DNA of 64,000 nt, from positions 124,001 to 188,000 of the forward strand of contig NZ_BMRY01000012.1 in assembly GCF_014648875.1 (NCBI RefSeq), read 5' to 3'. Positions 1 to 8,246 of the stretch are shown here, one piece after another. Position 1 is the first letter of the stretch. Each line of letters opens with the position of its first letter. Source of the stretch: Streptomyces parvus (GTDB lineage: Bacteria; Actinomycetota; Actinomycetes; Streptomycetales; Streptomycetaceae). Under the pieces are notes generated by a model. The model saw nothing but the letters and a program-made list of their open reading frames with translations, ran no database searches and was not told where the DNA came from. The translations under genes and the position numbers were made by a program.

Positions 1-150
1 GGGATTCCGCCGACGGGCGGCGCGGATCGGCCCCCGGGCCGGACCTCCGGTCGTGGTCGGCGGCTCCGGAACCCGCCCCCGGCTCGGCTCCCGGAGCGGC
101 CCCCGCCTCCGCCTCCGAATTGGTCCCCGAACTCGTCATGGAAGTGGACC

Positions 151-179
151 TTAGACCGGTCCGTCGCCGACCCTAGCGT
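151..179 (+). promoter_or_regulatory. Probable promoter of the EamA gene, giving a leaderless mRNA
   Basis: A TTAGAC -35-like hexamer (151-156) and a TAGCGT -10-like hexamer (174-179) are 17 bp apart. The ATG at 187 lies 8 bp after the -10 box and no purine-rich Shine-Dalgarno precedes it, so the transcript would start on or next to the start codon. The rest of 1-150 shows no gene I can support. Confidence 0.5.
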
Positions 180-186
180 CGCCCCC

Positions 187-1413
187 ATGAACGCAACCTC
201 TCTGCGCGGGGCCCTCCTCGCGGCCCTCGCGTGTGTGCTGGTGGGGGCATCCTTCACGGCCAACAGCGTCCTCGGCGACTACCCGTTCGCGGGCGGCCAG
301 GCGCTCCGCTACGGTCTCGCCGCGCTGCTGCTCATCCCGTTCCTGGGCCGCGATCCCCACTCCGCGACGGCCCGGCTGCGTCGCCTCACCCGCCGCCAGT
401 GGGGGCGGATCTCCCTGCTCGCCGCCGTGGGCATGGTCGGGTTCAACCTGGCGGTCCTGACGGCCGAACAGACGGCGGAACCGGCTGTTCCGGGCGTCTT
501 CGTGGGCTGTGCGCCGATCGTGGTCGGCGTACTCGTCCCGCTACTGGACGGCCGAGGCCCGTCCCGCGTCACGCTGTACGCGGCGGGCCTCGTCGCCGTC
601 GGGGCGTTCACCGTCCAGGGTTGGGGGCGCACCGACCTGGCGGGCGTGCTGTTCTCGGTGGGCGCGCTGGCGGGCGAGGTCGGCTTCGCGGTCCTGGCCG
701 TTCCGGTTCTGCGGCCGCTGGGCCCGAAACTCCTCTCCGCGACGGTCTGCGGAGTCGCGGCCGTCGAGTCGGCGCTCCTCGGTCTGCTGCTGGACGGCGG
801 CTCGTTCCTGCGGGTCCCGACGGGCGGCGAGGTGACGGCCCTGCTGTGGCAGGCAGTCGTCGTCACCGTGATCGGATTCGTCTGCTGGTACAGCGGGATG
901 CAGCGTATCGGGGCGGAGCGCGCCACGCTCTTCTCCGGGCTGATCCCGGTCTCCGCCGCCCTGACCGCCCCCGTGGTCGGAGCCGGGACGTACGGCCTTG
1001 CGCAGGGGGTGGGAAGCCTCCTGGTCGGCGTAGGTGTGGCGTACGGCTCCGGCGTCCTCGTCCTCGGGCGGCGCGGGACCTTGGGCGCACGGTCCGGGAG
1101 CCGTACGCCGGACGTCCCGCGCGACGGCTCAGCGGCTGGTGTCCAGGATGACGCGGGCCACCAGCGCCGGATCGTCGTTCATCGGGACGTGCCCGCAGCC
1201 GGGCAGCCGCACGAGACGGGCATCGGGGAGGACGCGCTTGGCGCGGATCCCCTGCCGGCGCAGCAGGATCCGGTCGCGGGTGCCCCAGGCGACGGTGACG
1301 GGGATGCCTTTCACGTCGTCGCCGAAGAGGGTGTCCCGGCCGACCTCCAGCGTCCGGTGGAAGCCGGTCGCCTCGCGCAGGGCGAGCGTCTCGGCGACGA
1401 CGGCCTCCGGTGA
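187..1413 (+). CDS. EamA/DMT-family membrane transporter with read-through C-terminus
   Basis: The first 300 or so residues form about ten hydrophobic segments in the two-fold repeat of the EamA drug/metabolite transporter family, with the usual Gly-rich last helix and a basic end (LGRRG). Members are inner-membrane transporters; the substrate cannot be named. The family normally ends near residue 300 (about position 1090), but the frame has no stop there and continues to 1413. This adds about 110 hydrophilic residues read from the antisense of the convergent hydrolase gene. Neither other forward frame has a stop at the expected end, so a simple frameshift does not explain it. Transporter family confident; the tail may be real or a recent stop loss. 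Confidence 0.75.
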   Translation: MNATSLRGALLAALACVLVGASFTANSVLGDYPFAGGQALRYGLAALLLIPFLGRDPHSATARLRRLTRRQWGRISLLAAVGMVGFNLAVLTAEQTAEPAVPGVFVGCAPIVVGVLVPLLDGRGPSRVTLYAAGLVAVGAFTVQGWGRTDLAGVLFSVGALAGEVGFAVLAVPVLRPLGPKLLSATVCGVAAVESALLGLLLDGGSFLRVPTGGEVTALLWQAVVVTVIGFVCWYSGMQRIGAERATLFSGLIPVSAALTAPVVGAGTYGLAQGVGSLLVGVGVAYGSGVLVLGRRGTLGARSGSRTPDVPRDGSAAGVQDDAGHQRRIVVHRDVPAAGQPHETGIGEDALGADPLPAQQDPVAGAPGDGDGDAFHVVAEEGVPADLQRPVEAGRLAQGERLGDDGLR

Positions 1414-1959
1414 ACGCCTGCCGGGCCGGGCGTAGATGGTGCTGGTGAGGGCCGTCCGGCCCGCCGCGCTGCGCGACAGGCGCTCGATCAGTGGCACCGG
1501 CATGGCCAGCGCGCTCCGGCGCATCGTCCGCAGGGTGCCGAAGGCGTAGCGCCGTTCCGCCTCCGTCCAGAAGCCCGCCGGGGACAGCGCGGTCACCGAC
1601 CGCACCACCTCGGTGCGGCCCAGCTCCAGCGCGAGCAGTCCGCCCAGCGAGTTCCCGGCCACATGGGGGCGATCCAGGCCGAGTTCGGCACAGAAGGCGC
1701 CGAGGACCGGGCCGACGGTCGCGAGATCGTAAGGAACTCCGTCCGGCAGCGCGGGCGAGGTGCCGAAGCCGGGCAGGTCGACGGCGATCACGTCACGCTC
1801 GGCGGCCAGGATCCGCGTCACCGGGTCCCAGGCCTGCAGGTGGTGGCCGATGCCGTGCAGGAGCAGCAACGGTTCGCCCGAGCCGGTCCGTTCGTACGCG
1901 ACCGAGACCGGGCGGGGGCCGTCGGCCGTTGCGACGGTGAAGGAGACCGTGGTGGACAT
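1129..1959 (-). CDS. Alpha/beta-fold hydrolase
   Basis: A 276-residue alpha/beta hydrolase. The oxyanion-hole motif LLLHGIGHH comes early, the nucleophile elbow is GNSLGG, and the catalytic acid and histidine are probably in WGTRDR and GCGHVPMND. It is likely a cytoplasmic esterase, peptidase or C-C hydrolase; the substrate is unknown. The start at 1959 is preferred over an upstream in-frame ATG at 2001 because GGGAG lies 8 bp before it and the protein then begins MSTTVSF. It is divergent from the ECF sigma gene, so the two may be co-regulated, and it converges on the transporter gene with a 285-bp overlap of reading frames. Confidence 0.85.
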   Translation of the reverse strand: MSTTVSFTVATADGPRPVSVAYERTGSGEPLLLLHGIGHHLQAWDPVTRILAAERDVIAVDLPGFGTSPALPDGVPYDLATVGPVLGAFCAELGLDRPHVAGNSLGGLLALELGRTEVVRSVTALSPAGFWTEAERRYAFGTLRTMRRSALAMPVPLIERLSRSAAGRTALTSTIYARPGRRSPEAVVAETLALREATGFHRTLEVGRDTLFGDDVKGIPVTVAWGTRDRILLRRQGIRAKRVLPDARLVRLPGCGHVPMNDDPALVARVILDTSR

Positions 1960-2081
1960 GTTGCTGCTCCCTGGAGTGGGTAGACATCTCGTCAACAACA
2001 ATTACCGTCGGGTAGCTTGTAGTTCAAGAGGCCCGGCGATTCCGGCTGGACACCCGGTGGCCCGTGGGCTGGGATGGATCA

Positions 2082-2966
2082 ATGACCGCCGACGTCGCGA
2101 CCGAGATCTTCGAAGAGCACCGGCCCGTACTCACCGGGGTCGCCTACCGCATGCTCGGCCGCGTCGCCGACGCCGAGGACGTCGTCCAGGAAGCGTGGCT
2201 GCGGTGGGCGTCGGCGGGCCGCGGGGACGTCCGGGAGCCGCGGGCCTTTCTCGTACGGATCACCACCCGGCTGGCCATCGACCGGCTCAGACATCTTCAG
2301 TCGCGCCGGGAGACGTACCCGGGGCCCTGGCTGCCGGAGCCGGTGGTCACGGACTTCGGGCCCACCCTGCCCGACACCGCCGAACGCGCCGTCCTCGCCG
2401 ACTCCGTCTCGCTCGCCGTGCTGGTCGTCCTCGAATCGCTCTCGCCGCTGGAGCGCGCGGTGTTCGTGCTCCGGGAGGCCTTCGGATTCCCGTACGCCGA
2501 GATCGCCACCGCCCTGGACCGCAGCGAGGCGGCCGTCCGGCAGCTCGCGGGCCGCGCCAGGCGGCATGTGGAGGAGCGCAAGCCGCGCTACGACGTGGAC
2601 CCGGCCGAACGGCGCGACCTCACCGAACGCTTCCTGGCCGCCGCCTCCGGAGGCGGCATCGAGCAGCTGCTCGCGCTGCTCGCCCCGGATGTCCGGCTCG
2701 TCACCGACGGCGGCGGCAAGGCGAAGGCGGCGCTGCGGGTCATCGAGACCGCGGACAAGGTCGGCCGTTTCCTCCTCGCGGTGGCGGGCGAGGTCGATCC
2801 CGACGGGGAGGTCCGTGTCATGGAGCTCAACGGCGGACCCGCCGTGGTCTTCTTCGCCGGAGGGAAAGCCGACACCGTCTTTCAGATCGAAGTCAGCCAA
2901 GGTGTCATTCAATGCGCCTATATCATTCGTAATCCGGACAAGCTCTCCGGATTGCCCGTCGAATAG
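2082..2966 (+). CDS. ECF41-family RNA polymerase sigma factor with SnoaL-like C-terminal domain
   Basis: A 294-residue extracytoplasmic-function sigma factor. Region 2 (EDVVQEAWLRW) recognises the -10 element and region 4 (FPYAEIATALDRSEAAVRQL) the -35 element. A C-terminal SnoaL-like domain of about 110 residues follows, carrying the two ECF41 hallmarks, DGGGK near residue 209 and NPDKL near residue 284. In this family the C-terminal domain replaces a separate anti-sigma factor and modulates activity. No anti-sigma gene is adjacent; the divergent alpha/beta hydrolase is the obvious candidate target, though the classical ECF41 partner is an oxidoreductase or carboxymuconolactone decarboxylase. 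The ATG at 2082 is preferred over a GTG at 2064. A hairpin at 3028-3063 ends the unit. Confidence 0.88.
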   Translation: MTADVATEIFEEHRPVLTGVAYRMLGRVADAEDVVQEAWLRWASAGRGDVREPRAFLVRITTRLAIDRLRHLQSRRETYPGPWLPEPVVTDFGPTLPDTAERAVLADSVSLAVLVVLESLSPLERAVFVLREAFGFPYAEIATALDRSEAAVRQLAGRARRHVEERKPRYDVDPAERRDLTERFLAAASGGGIEQLLALLAPDVRLVTDGGGKAKAALRVIETADKVGRFLLAVAGEVDPDGEVRVMELNGGPAVVFFAGGKADTVFQIEVSQGVIQCAYIIRNPDKLSGLPVE

Positions 2967-3027
2967 CCGCACGCGCCACGGGCCGCTTCGGTCCCCATCC
3001 GCCCCACCGGCCTGCCGCGTGCCTGGT

Positions 3028-3063
3028 CAGAGCCCCGCCGTCCATCGTGATGGCGGGGCTCTG
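3028..3063 (+). terminator. Intrinsic terminator after the sigma factor gene
   Basis: A perfect 12-bp stem (3028-3039 with 3052-3063, CAGAGCCCCGCC / GGCGGGGCTCTG) encloses a 12-nt loop 61 bp past the sigma stop codon. There is no clear U-tract, as is usual in streptomycetes. Confidence 0.7.
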
Positions 3064-3146
3064 TGCTGCGCTCGCCTCACGGCACCGCGAACGTCGTGTG
3101 AACGCTCTGCGCCAGAGTCCCGTTTCGTTCCGTTACGGAATAAGGA

Positions 3147-3181
3147 TTGGTCTTGACCAAGGGGGTATGCCGTCCTAGGGT
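3147..3181 (+). promoter_or_regulatory. Promoter of the GntR gene with overlapping palindromic operator
   Basis: The -35 TTGACC (3153-3158) and -10 TAGGGT (3176-3181) are 17 bp apart, a good housekeeping-type promoter. The -35 box lies inside the near-perfect palindrome TTGGTCTTGACCAA (3147-3160), which resembles the TGGTCTAGACCA sites bound by DasR-type GntR/HutC regulators. A protein bound here would block RNA polymerase, so autorepression by the gene downstream is likely. The leader before the GTG at 3252 is about 65 nt. Confidence 0.65.
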
Positions 3182-3251
3182 CTCCACTTAAGGCAGGAAC
3201 CTTTAATAAATAACGTCGCGGAATTGGCGCCGGGCGATTGCGGAGGACAGG

Positions 3252-4022
3252 GTGGGGACCACGCAGCTGGAATCGGTACAGGAGCCGAAGTACTGGCACC
3301 TCAAGACCGTGCTCAGTGAGGCACTCGACTCGGACTTTGCGGTGGGGGAGATCCTGCCCAACGAGCGGGACCTCGCGGCACGGTTCGGTGTGGCGCGAGC
3401 CACGCTCCGGCAGGCCCTGGAGCAGCTCGAACTCGAAGGCAGACTGCAGCGCCGCCGCGGTGTCGGGACGACCGTAGCCCCGCCGCGCGTAGGCGTCGCC
3501 GTCTCCACCGACCAGCGGGAATGGGCGGACGGCGTCGGCAGCGAGGCCTGGCAGCCGCTCGACAGCACCATGGCCAAGGCCCCGGCGCCGGTGGCCGCGA
3601 TGCTCGGAACGGACCCCGCCGATCCGGTGCACGTCGTGCGCCGGATCCGTAACACCCAGGGGCAGGCGGTGGCGGCGGAGTTGCTCTACGTCCCCGCCTC
3701 CTCGGTCCCCGACCTCTCCGCCATCGAGGCCCCGTCCGGCCCGGTCCGCGCCCGGAGCGTCCTACGCAAACTGCACCGGCTCGGCCTCCAGGGCCAGGAC
3801 CGCTCCGTGGAGCTCGGCTCCGCGCGGGCGGATGACGCGAAGGAACTGGACCGGCTGCCCGGCGCCCCCGTCCTCGTCGTCACGACCCGCTACTTCACCG
3901 CGGACGGTACGGCGGCCGTCTCCGTGGCCACCTACCGCGCGGACACCTGCCGGCTCACCTTCGGGGACTCCGGTGCGCTGGAGATCAGCCACGACGAACA
4001 GTCGGAACGCCAGGCCTCCTGA
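3252..4022 (+). CDS. GntR-family (HutC/UTRA) transcriptional regulator
   Basis: A 256-residue regulator. Residues of about 15-75 form the winged helix of the GntR family (NERDLAARFGVARATLRQAL, then a wing GRLQRRRGVGTTV), and residues of about 95-250 form a UTRA ligand-binding domain ending in a SVATYRADTCRLTF segment. This HutC subgroup often senses sugar phosphates or amino-sugar derivatives; the ligand here is not known. The GTG start has GGAGG 5 bp upstream. A palindrome overlaps its own promoter, suggesting autoregulation. It converges with a ROK regulator; a paired sugar-responsive role is possible but unproven. Confidence 0.88.
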   Translation: MGTTQLESVQEPKYWHLKTVLSEALDSDFAVGEILPNERDLAARFGVARATLRQALEQLELEGRLQRRRGVGTTVAPPRVGVAVSTDQREWADGVGSEAWQPLDSTMAKAPAPVAAMLGTDPADPVHVVRRIRNTQGQAVAAELLYVPASSVPDLSAIEAPSGPVRARSVLRKLHRLGLQGQDRSVELGSARADDAKELDRLPGAPVLVVTTRYFTADGTAAVSVATYRADTCRLTFGDSGALEISHDEQSERQAS

Positions 4023-4045
4023 CGCCCCCGGCCGCGCTCGGCCCC

Positions 4046-4098
4046 ACGCCCGCCGCGCTCACCGACGACTCCGGTCCTCGGGTGAGGGCGGCGGGCGT
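4046..4098. terminator. Bidirectional terminator between the GntR and ROK genes
   Basis: An 18-bp stem with one mismatch (4046-4063 with 4081-4098) and a 17-nt loop fills most of the gap between the convergent GntR and ROK genes, so it can end both transcripts. Confidence 0.7.
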
Positions 4099-4128
4099 GC
4101 GTCGTTCCGGACCGCGTCCGCCGCACGG

Positions 4129-5391
4129 TCAGCGGCGGGCCGTCACGGCTCCCTCGACGGCGAACAGTTCCTCTTCGACGTGGTCCAGCGCCAGCCGCAG
4201 CGCCCCCGTCGCGACGGCGGCCTCTCCGAGCAGCGAGAGTGTCACCCGCGGCGGGCGCAGACAGTAACGGGCCAGCTCCTTGCGCAGCGGCTCCAGCACC
4301 CCGTCCAGTCCCGCGGCCCAGCCACCGACCACGACCAGCTCCGGGTCGAGCGCCAGCACCAGCGCCGCCACATCGTGCACCAGCCGCTGAAGGAACCGCT
4401 CGACCGCGGCCTGGGCCCCGGCGTCGCCCTCCTTGGCCTTGGCGAACACGACGGCCACCGCCTGCTCGTCCAGCGGGTCCAGCGGGGTGTCCGTCGTCGA
4501 CAGCAGATGTTCCGGCGTCAGCTCCCTGCCCAGCAGGTGCAGGGCGCCGATCTCCCCGGCGGCCCCGCCGAACCCTCGGTGCAGCCGCCCGCCGATCAAG
4601 GAACCCGCACCGGGGCTCAGCCCCGCCAGGACGAAGACCACGTCGTCGGACTCGGTGGCCGCGCCCTTCCAGTGCTCCGCCACCGCGGCGGCGTTGGCAT
4701 CGTTCTCGACGAGCACGGGGCAGCGGAACGAACGGCGCAGCCGCTCGCCGAGCGGGAGGCCGGTCCAGTCCGGCAACGCCGTACCCAGCCGCACGGTGCC
4801 GTCGGCCTCCACGATCCCGGGGCTGCCGACGCCGACCGCGCGCAGACTGCTCCGGGCCACTCCGGTGCGGCGCAGCACATCCGCGATGACGGCCCGGACC
4901 TGGTCGAGCCGGTCGTCCGCGCCCGCGGTCTCCGACACCACGCGGGAGCCCGCCCCGATGATCCGCCCGTCCAGCCCCGAGATGAGGGCCGAGACCCGGT
5001 GCGGGCCGATCTCCACACCGAGGAGGTGTCCCGCCTCGGCCCGGAAGCGGAACCTCCGGGCAGGGCGCCCCTGGCGTCGTGCCTCGCTCTCGTCGGGCAC
5101 GGCCTCGACCACGAGACCCGCTTCGAAGAGCCCCTCGACGACCCCTTCGACCGTCGGCCGGGACAGCCCCGTGATCCGCGTCAGGTCCGTCAGCGTCGGC
5201 GCGCCGGCCCCCCTCAGGGCGTGCAGCACTACCGCGGAATTGATCCGCCGCAACAGCGACGGGTCCCCACCGGTCAGCCGGCCCACGGTATGTCCTCCCA
5301 GCTCGTGCGCATGTTCTGCCGGATCGTACTCGCTGGCCGGGACCCCTGCGACCAGCGAGGGAAGCCGGTATCGAGCCGCAACCCGGTTCAC
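4129..5391 (-). CDS. ROK-family transcriptional regulator
   Basis: A 420-residue ROK protein. An N-terminal winged helix (LTDLTRITGLSRPTVEGVVE, about residues 65-110) is followed by a sugar-kinase-like domain with LLGVEIGPHRVSALISG and ENDANAAAVAEHW. ROK regulators usually bind a sugar and release DNA. The conserved zinc motif (CxCGxxGCxE) that normally follows AAGEIG is absent: the sequence there reads GALHLLGRELT with no cysteine, so ligand handling may differ. The GTG start overlaps the response-regulator stop by 4 bp (GTGA), so translation is probably coupled and the gene belongs to the kinase-regulator operon. Confidence 0.85.
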   Translation of the reverse strand: MNRVAARYRLPSLVAGVPASEYDPAEHAHELGGHTVGRLTGGDPSLLRRINSAVVLHALRGAGAPTLTDLTRITGLSRPTVEGVVEGLFEAGLVVEAVPDESEARRQGRPARRFRFRAEAGHLLGVEIGPHRVSALISGLDGRIIGAGSRVVSETAGADDRLDQVRAVIADVLRRTGVARSSLRAVGVGSPGIVEADGTVRLGTALPDWTGLPLGERLRRSFRCPVLVENDANAAAVAEHWKGAATESDDVVFVLAGLSPGAGSLIGGRLHRGFGGAAGEIGALHLLGRELTPEHLLSTTDTPLDPLDEQAVAVVFAKAKEGDAGAQAAVERFLQRLVHDVAALVLALDPELVVVGGWAAGLDGVLEPLRKELARYCLRPPRVTLSLLGEAAVATGALRLALDHVEEELFAVEGAVTARR

Positions 5392-6038
5392 CCCGGAGCG
5401 ACGAATCCGGACTCGTAGGCGGCGATGACCGCCTGCGTACGGTCCCGTGCCCCCAACTTCGCCAGGACCGAGCTGACATGGGACTTCACCGTCTGGATCC
5501 CGACGACGAGGTCGGCCGCGATCTCCGCGTTCGACATACCTCGGGCCATCAGCCGGAGCACCGCCGCCTCCCGGTCGGTGAGCGCGGCCCGGTCGAGGGC
5601 CTGCCGGGCCTTGTCCGTCCCGTACTCGGAGGCGAGCCGCCGGACCGCCACCGGGAACAGCAGTGATTCCCCCTCGGCCACCAGGCGTACGGCGTGCACG
5701 ATCTCGGACGGCTTGGCCCGCTTCAGCAGGAAGCCGTCCGCCCCCGCCCGCAGCGCCTCGTACACGTACTCGTCGTTCTCGAACGTCGTCACCACCAGGA
5801 TCTTCGGGGGATCCGGCACCGTCCGCAGCACCAGCCGGGTCGCCTCGATTCCATCCATCAGAGGCATCCGCACATCCATCGCCACCACATCGGGCCGCAA
5901 CCGGTTCACCAGAGGGATCACCGCGGCGCCGTCCGCCGCCTCACCCACCACCTCGATATCGGGCTGGGCCTCCAACACGGCACGCAGACCGGCGCGTACC
6001 AGGGGCTCGTCATCGACCAGAAGAACGGTGAAGGGCAT
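5388..6038 (-). CDS. NarL/LuxR-type response regulator
   Basis: A 216-residue response regulator. The receiver domain starts MPFTVLLVDDEP and has the phospho-acceptor Asp55 in VVAMDVRMP; a LuxR-type helix-turn-helix follows near the C-terminus (LTDREAAVLRLMARGMSNAEIA, TVKSHVSSVLAKLGARDR). It should be phosphorylated by the upstream kinase, whose 3' end overlaps it by 29 bp. The divergent ABC transporter starting at 7312 is the most likely target, as is common for NarL-type pairs. The start at 6038 is chosen because the receiver fold begins there; the open frame runs further upstream inside the kinase gene. Confidence 0.92.
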   Translation of the reverse strand: MPFTVLLVDDEPLVRAGLRAVLEAQPDIEVVGEAADGAAVIPLVNRLRPDVVAMDVRMPLMDGIEATRLVLRTVPDPPKILVVTTFENDEYVYEALRAGADGFLLKRAKPSEIVHAVRLVAEGESLLFPVAVRRLASEYGTDKARQALDRAALTDREAAVLRLMARGMSNAEIAADLVVGIQTVKSHVSSVLAKLGARDRTQAVIAAYESGFVAPG

Positions 6039-7203
6039 CCGACCAGCGTATGCCGTCCAGCGGGAGGCCCACACGCACCCGCCACTCACCCTCCCGCGAC
6101 TCCATCCGCGCCTTCCCGCCCAGCAACGCGGCCCGCTCCCGGATCCCGCGCAGTCCACTGCCGCTCCCGGGCGGGCCGGTCGCCCCGGACATCGGATTGG
6201 TCACCTCCAGCTCCAGTCGGCCGTCGGCCACCGTGATGCTCACCCGGATGGGTACCGGCCCCGCGTGACGGAGCACATTGGTGAGGCTCTCCTGAAGAAT
6301 CCGATACCCCTCCCGTGAAACCGGTGCCGGGACCAGGCCGAGATCCCCGGACACCCGCGTGACCACCTTCGCCCCGGAACTCGTCGCCGAGTCCAGCAGG
6401 CGCTTCGCCTCTGCCAGCGTCGGCCGCCGGCCCACGGGTGTGCCGGACTCACGCAGCACCCGCAGCACGCGCTCCAGGTCCTCCAGGGCGTCCCGCCCCG
6501 TCTCCTCGATGGCGGCCAGCGCCCGCTCGGTGAACGCCGGATCGTTCGCCGCCCGCGCCGCCCCGGCCTGCACCACCGCCACCGTCAGCGCATGGCCGAT
6601 GGAGTCGTGCAGCTCGCGAGCGATGCGGTTGCGCTCCAGCAGCTCTTCGGTCAGCTCCTCCAGCACGCTCAGGCGGTCCGTCGGCGACGGACCGAGCAGC
6701 CGCCGGGCAGCCGCCGTGGTGAGCCGGCCCCCGAGCACCACCAGAACCAGCAGGGGAACGATCGGCAGCGGCGCGAGCAGCGCGTTCCACCAGTGCGGGC
6801 TCATCCCTTCGACCAGCCCCTCCGGAGCCCTGCCCGCCACCGACAGGACGAGCTCGATCGAGGTCACGGGCAGCCAGAGGGCCATGAGCGTCGCTGCCGA
6901 TATCAGGAGCCGGATCTCCAGCCAGAGCACGGTCCGCCAACGCTCGGCCCAACTGGCCGCGGGCGCCACCGCGATGGAGGCATCAGGCTGTCCGCGCTCG
7001 GACGGAGTCAGCAGCAACTGAGCCTGCAGGCCTTCCTGGAGCCGCATCGCGGGAACGAGACCCACCGGTACCGCGAAGAGCGCGAGCATCCAGTACATGT
7101 CGGAGATGAAGAACCACACGCTGCACGCGGCGGCCGGAATGAGCATGTGCAACCAGCGGCTGTAAGTGACGGCGCTGGCCAGCGGGGTGAGGATGCGGTG
7201 CAT
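6010..7203 (-). CDS. NarL-partner sensor histidine kinase (HisKA_3 type)
   Basis: A 397-residue membrane sensor kinase. Four or so hydrophobic segments span residues 12-160. The dimerisation/phosphoacceptor motif RNRIARELHDSIGHAL places the phosphorylated His at residue 199, and the ATPase domain ends with GSGLRGIRERAALLGG. No large extracytoplasmic domain is seen, so it probably senses the membrane or the transporter itself. The ATG at 7203 has AGGA close upstream; the frame is open further but that part is antisense to the transporter gene. It heads an operon with the response regulator and the ROK gene. Confidence 0.9.
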   Translation of the reverse strand: MHRILTPLASAVTYSRWLHMLIPAAACSVWFFISDMYWMLALFAVPVGLVPAMRLQEGLQAQLLLTPSERGQPDASIAVAPAASWAERWRTVLWLEIRLLISAATLMALWLPVTSIELVLSVAGRAPEGLVEGMSPHWWNALLAPLPIVPLLVLVVLGGRLTTAAARRLLGPSPTDRLSVLEELTEELLERNRIARELHDSIGHALTVAVVQAGAARAANDPAFTERALAAIEETGRDALEDLERVLRVLRESGTPVGRRPTLAEAKRLLDSATSSGAKVVTRVSGDLGLVPAPVSREGYRILQESLTNVLRHAGPVPIRVSITVADGRLELEVTNPMSGATGPPGSGSGLRGIRERAALLGGKARMESREGEWRVRVGLPLDGIRWSDALHRSSGR

Positions 7204-7311
7204 GTCCTCATCGTCCCAGCGGGCCGGACGCAACGGCTCCCCCGTGAGAGGGAGACGGTCCCCGCTGACGGGGGAAGCGGGGCGCCCGGCGCACCGGCCA
7301 GGCTTGCGGAC

Positions 7312-8244
7312 ATGACCAGCATCGACGTCCACGAGCTCACCAAGGAGTACGGAGCCACCCGTGCGGTGGACCGCCTCAGCTTTCGCGTGCGACCGGGCCG
7401 GGTCACCGGATTCCTCGGACCCAACGGCGCCGGCAAGTCCACGACCATGCGAGTCGTTCTCGGCCTGGACCGGCCGACCGGCGGCTCGGCCACGATCGGC
7501 GGGCGGCCCTACGCCCGGCAGACCGAACCACTGCGCACGGTCGGTGCCCTGCTCGACGCCCAGGCCGCCCACGGCTCACGCACACCGCGCAGCCACTTGT
7601 CGTCACTCGCCGCCAGCAACGGCATACCGATGTCGCGGGTGCGGACCGTGCTGGAGGAGACCGGCCTCGGCGACGTGGGTGCGCGCCGGATCAAGTCCTT
7701 CTCCCTCGGTATGCGTCAGCGTCTCGGTCTTGCGGCCGCCCTGCTCGGCGACCCGCAGGTGGTCATGCTCGACGAGCCGTCGAACGGGCTGGACCCCGAA
7801 GGCATCATCTGGATCCGCGAGCTCATGAAGCGGCTTGCCCGCGAGGGCCGGACGGTGCTGGTCTCCAGCCACCTCATGAACGAGACCGCCTCCTTCGCCG
7901 ACCACCTGGTGGTGCTCGGCCGGGGCCGCCTGCTCGTCGACATGCCGATGAAGGACTTCCTCGACTCCCGAAGCCGCCCGCGCGTACGCCTGAGAACGGC
8001 CGAGCCGCGCCGGCTCCACTCGGCGCTGGCCTCAAAAGGCCTGACCGGGATACAGGCCGAAGACGGCCGCTGGGTGATTGACGGCGTCACGGCGGAAGCG
8101 ATCGGCGCGATCGCCGCCCACGAACGCATCCACCTGCTCGAACTGGCCGATGAGCGCGCCACATTGGAACAGGCGTATCTCGACCTCACGGCGGACGACA
8201 CCCCGTTCGCCGCATCGACCACCCGTGACCGCCAGGAGACGTGA
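7312..8244 (+). CDS. ABC transporter ATP-binding protein
   Basis: A 310-residue ATPase of an ABC-2 type exporter. It has Walker A GPNGAGKSTT, the Q-loop region, a signature read as FSLGMRQRLG, Walker B VVMLDEPSNGLDP and a switch histidine in VSSHLMNE. It pairs with the permease gene that follows 2 bp later. The pair is divergent from the kinase-regulator operon with a 108-bp shared promoter region. This arrangement is typical of exporters for lipids, antibiotics or peptides controlled by the adjacent two-component system; the substrate is not deducible. Confidence 0.92.
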   Translation: MTSIDVHELTKEYGATRAVDRLSFRVRPGRVTGFLGPNGAGKSTTMRVVLGLDRPTGGSATIGGRPYARQTEPLRTVGALLDAQAAHGSRTPRSHLSSLAASNGIPMSRVRTVLEETGLGDVGARRIKSFSLGMRQRLGLAAALLGDPQVVMLDEPSNGLDPEGIIWIRELMKRLAREGRTVLVSSHLMNETASFADHLVVLGRGRLLVDMPMKDFLDSRSRPRVRLRTAEPRRLHSALASKGLTGIQAEDGRWVIDGVTAEAIGAIAAHERIHLLELADERATLEQAYLDLTADDTPFAASTTRDRQET

Positions 8245-8246
8245 CC

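Noticed and set aside
1090..1151. Simple frameshift as the cause of the missing transporter stop
   Set aside because: Neither other frame has a stop at the expected end, so one inserted or lost base would not restore the usual C-terminus.
1960..2081. ECF41-type promoter between the hydrolase and sigma genes
   Set aside because: GTCAACA and CGTC occur but only 8 bp apart, too close for a -35/-10 pair.
6592..7311. N-terminal extension of the ABC ATPase frame
   Set aside because: It is antisense to the kinase gene; the ATG at 7312 starts the conserved ATPase domain.
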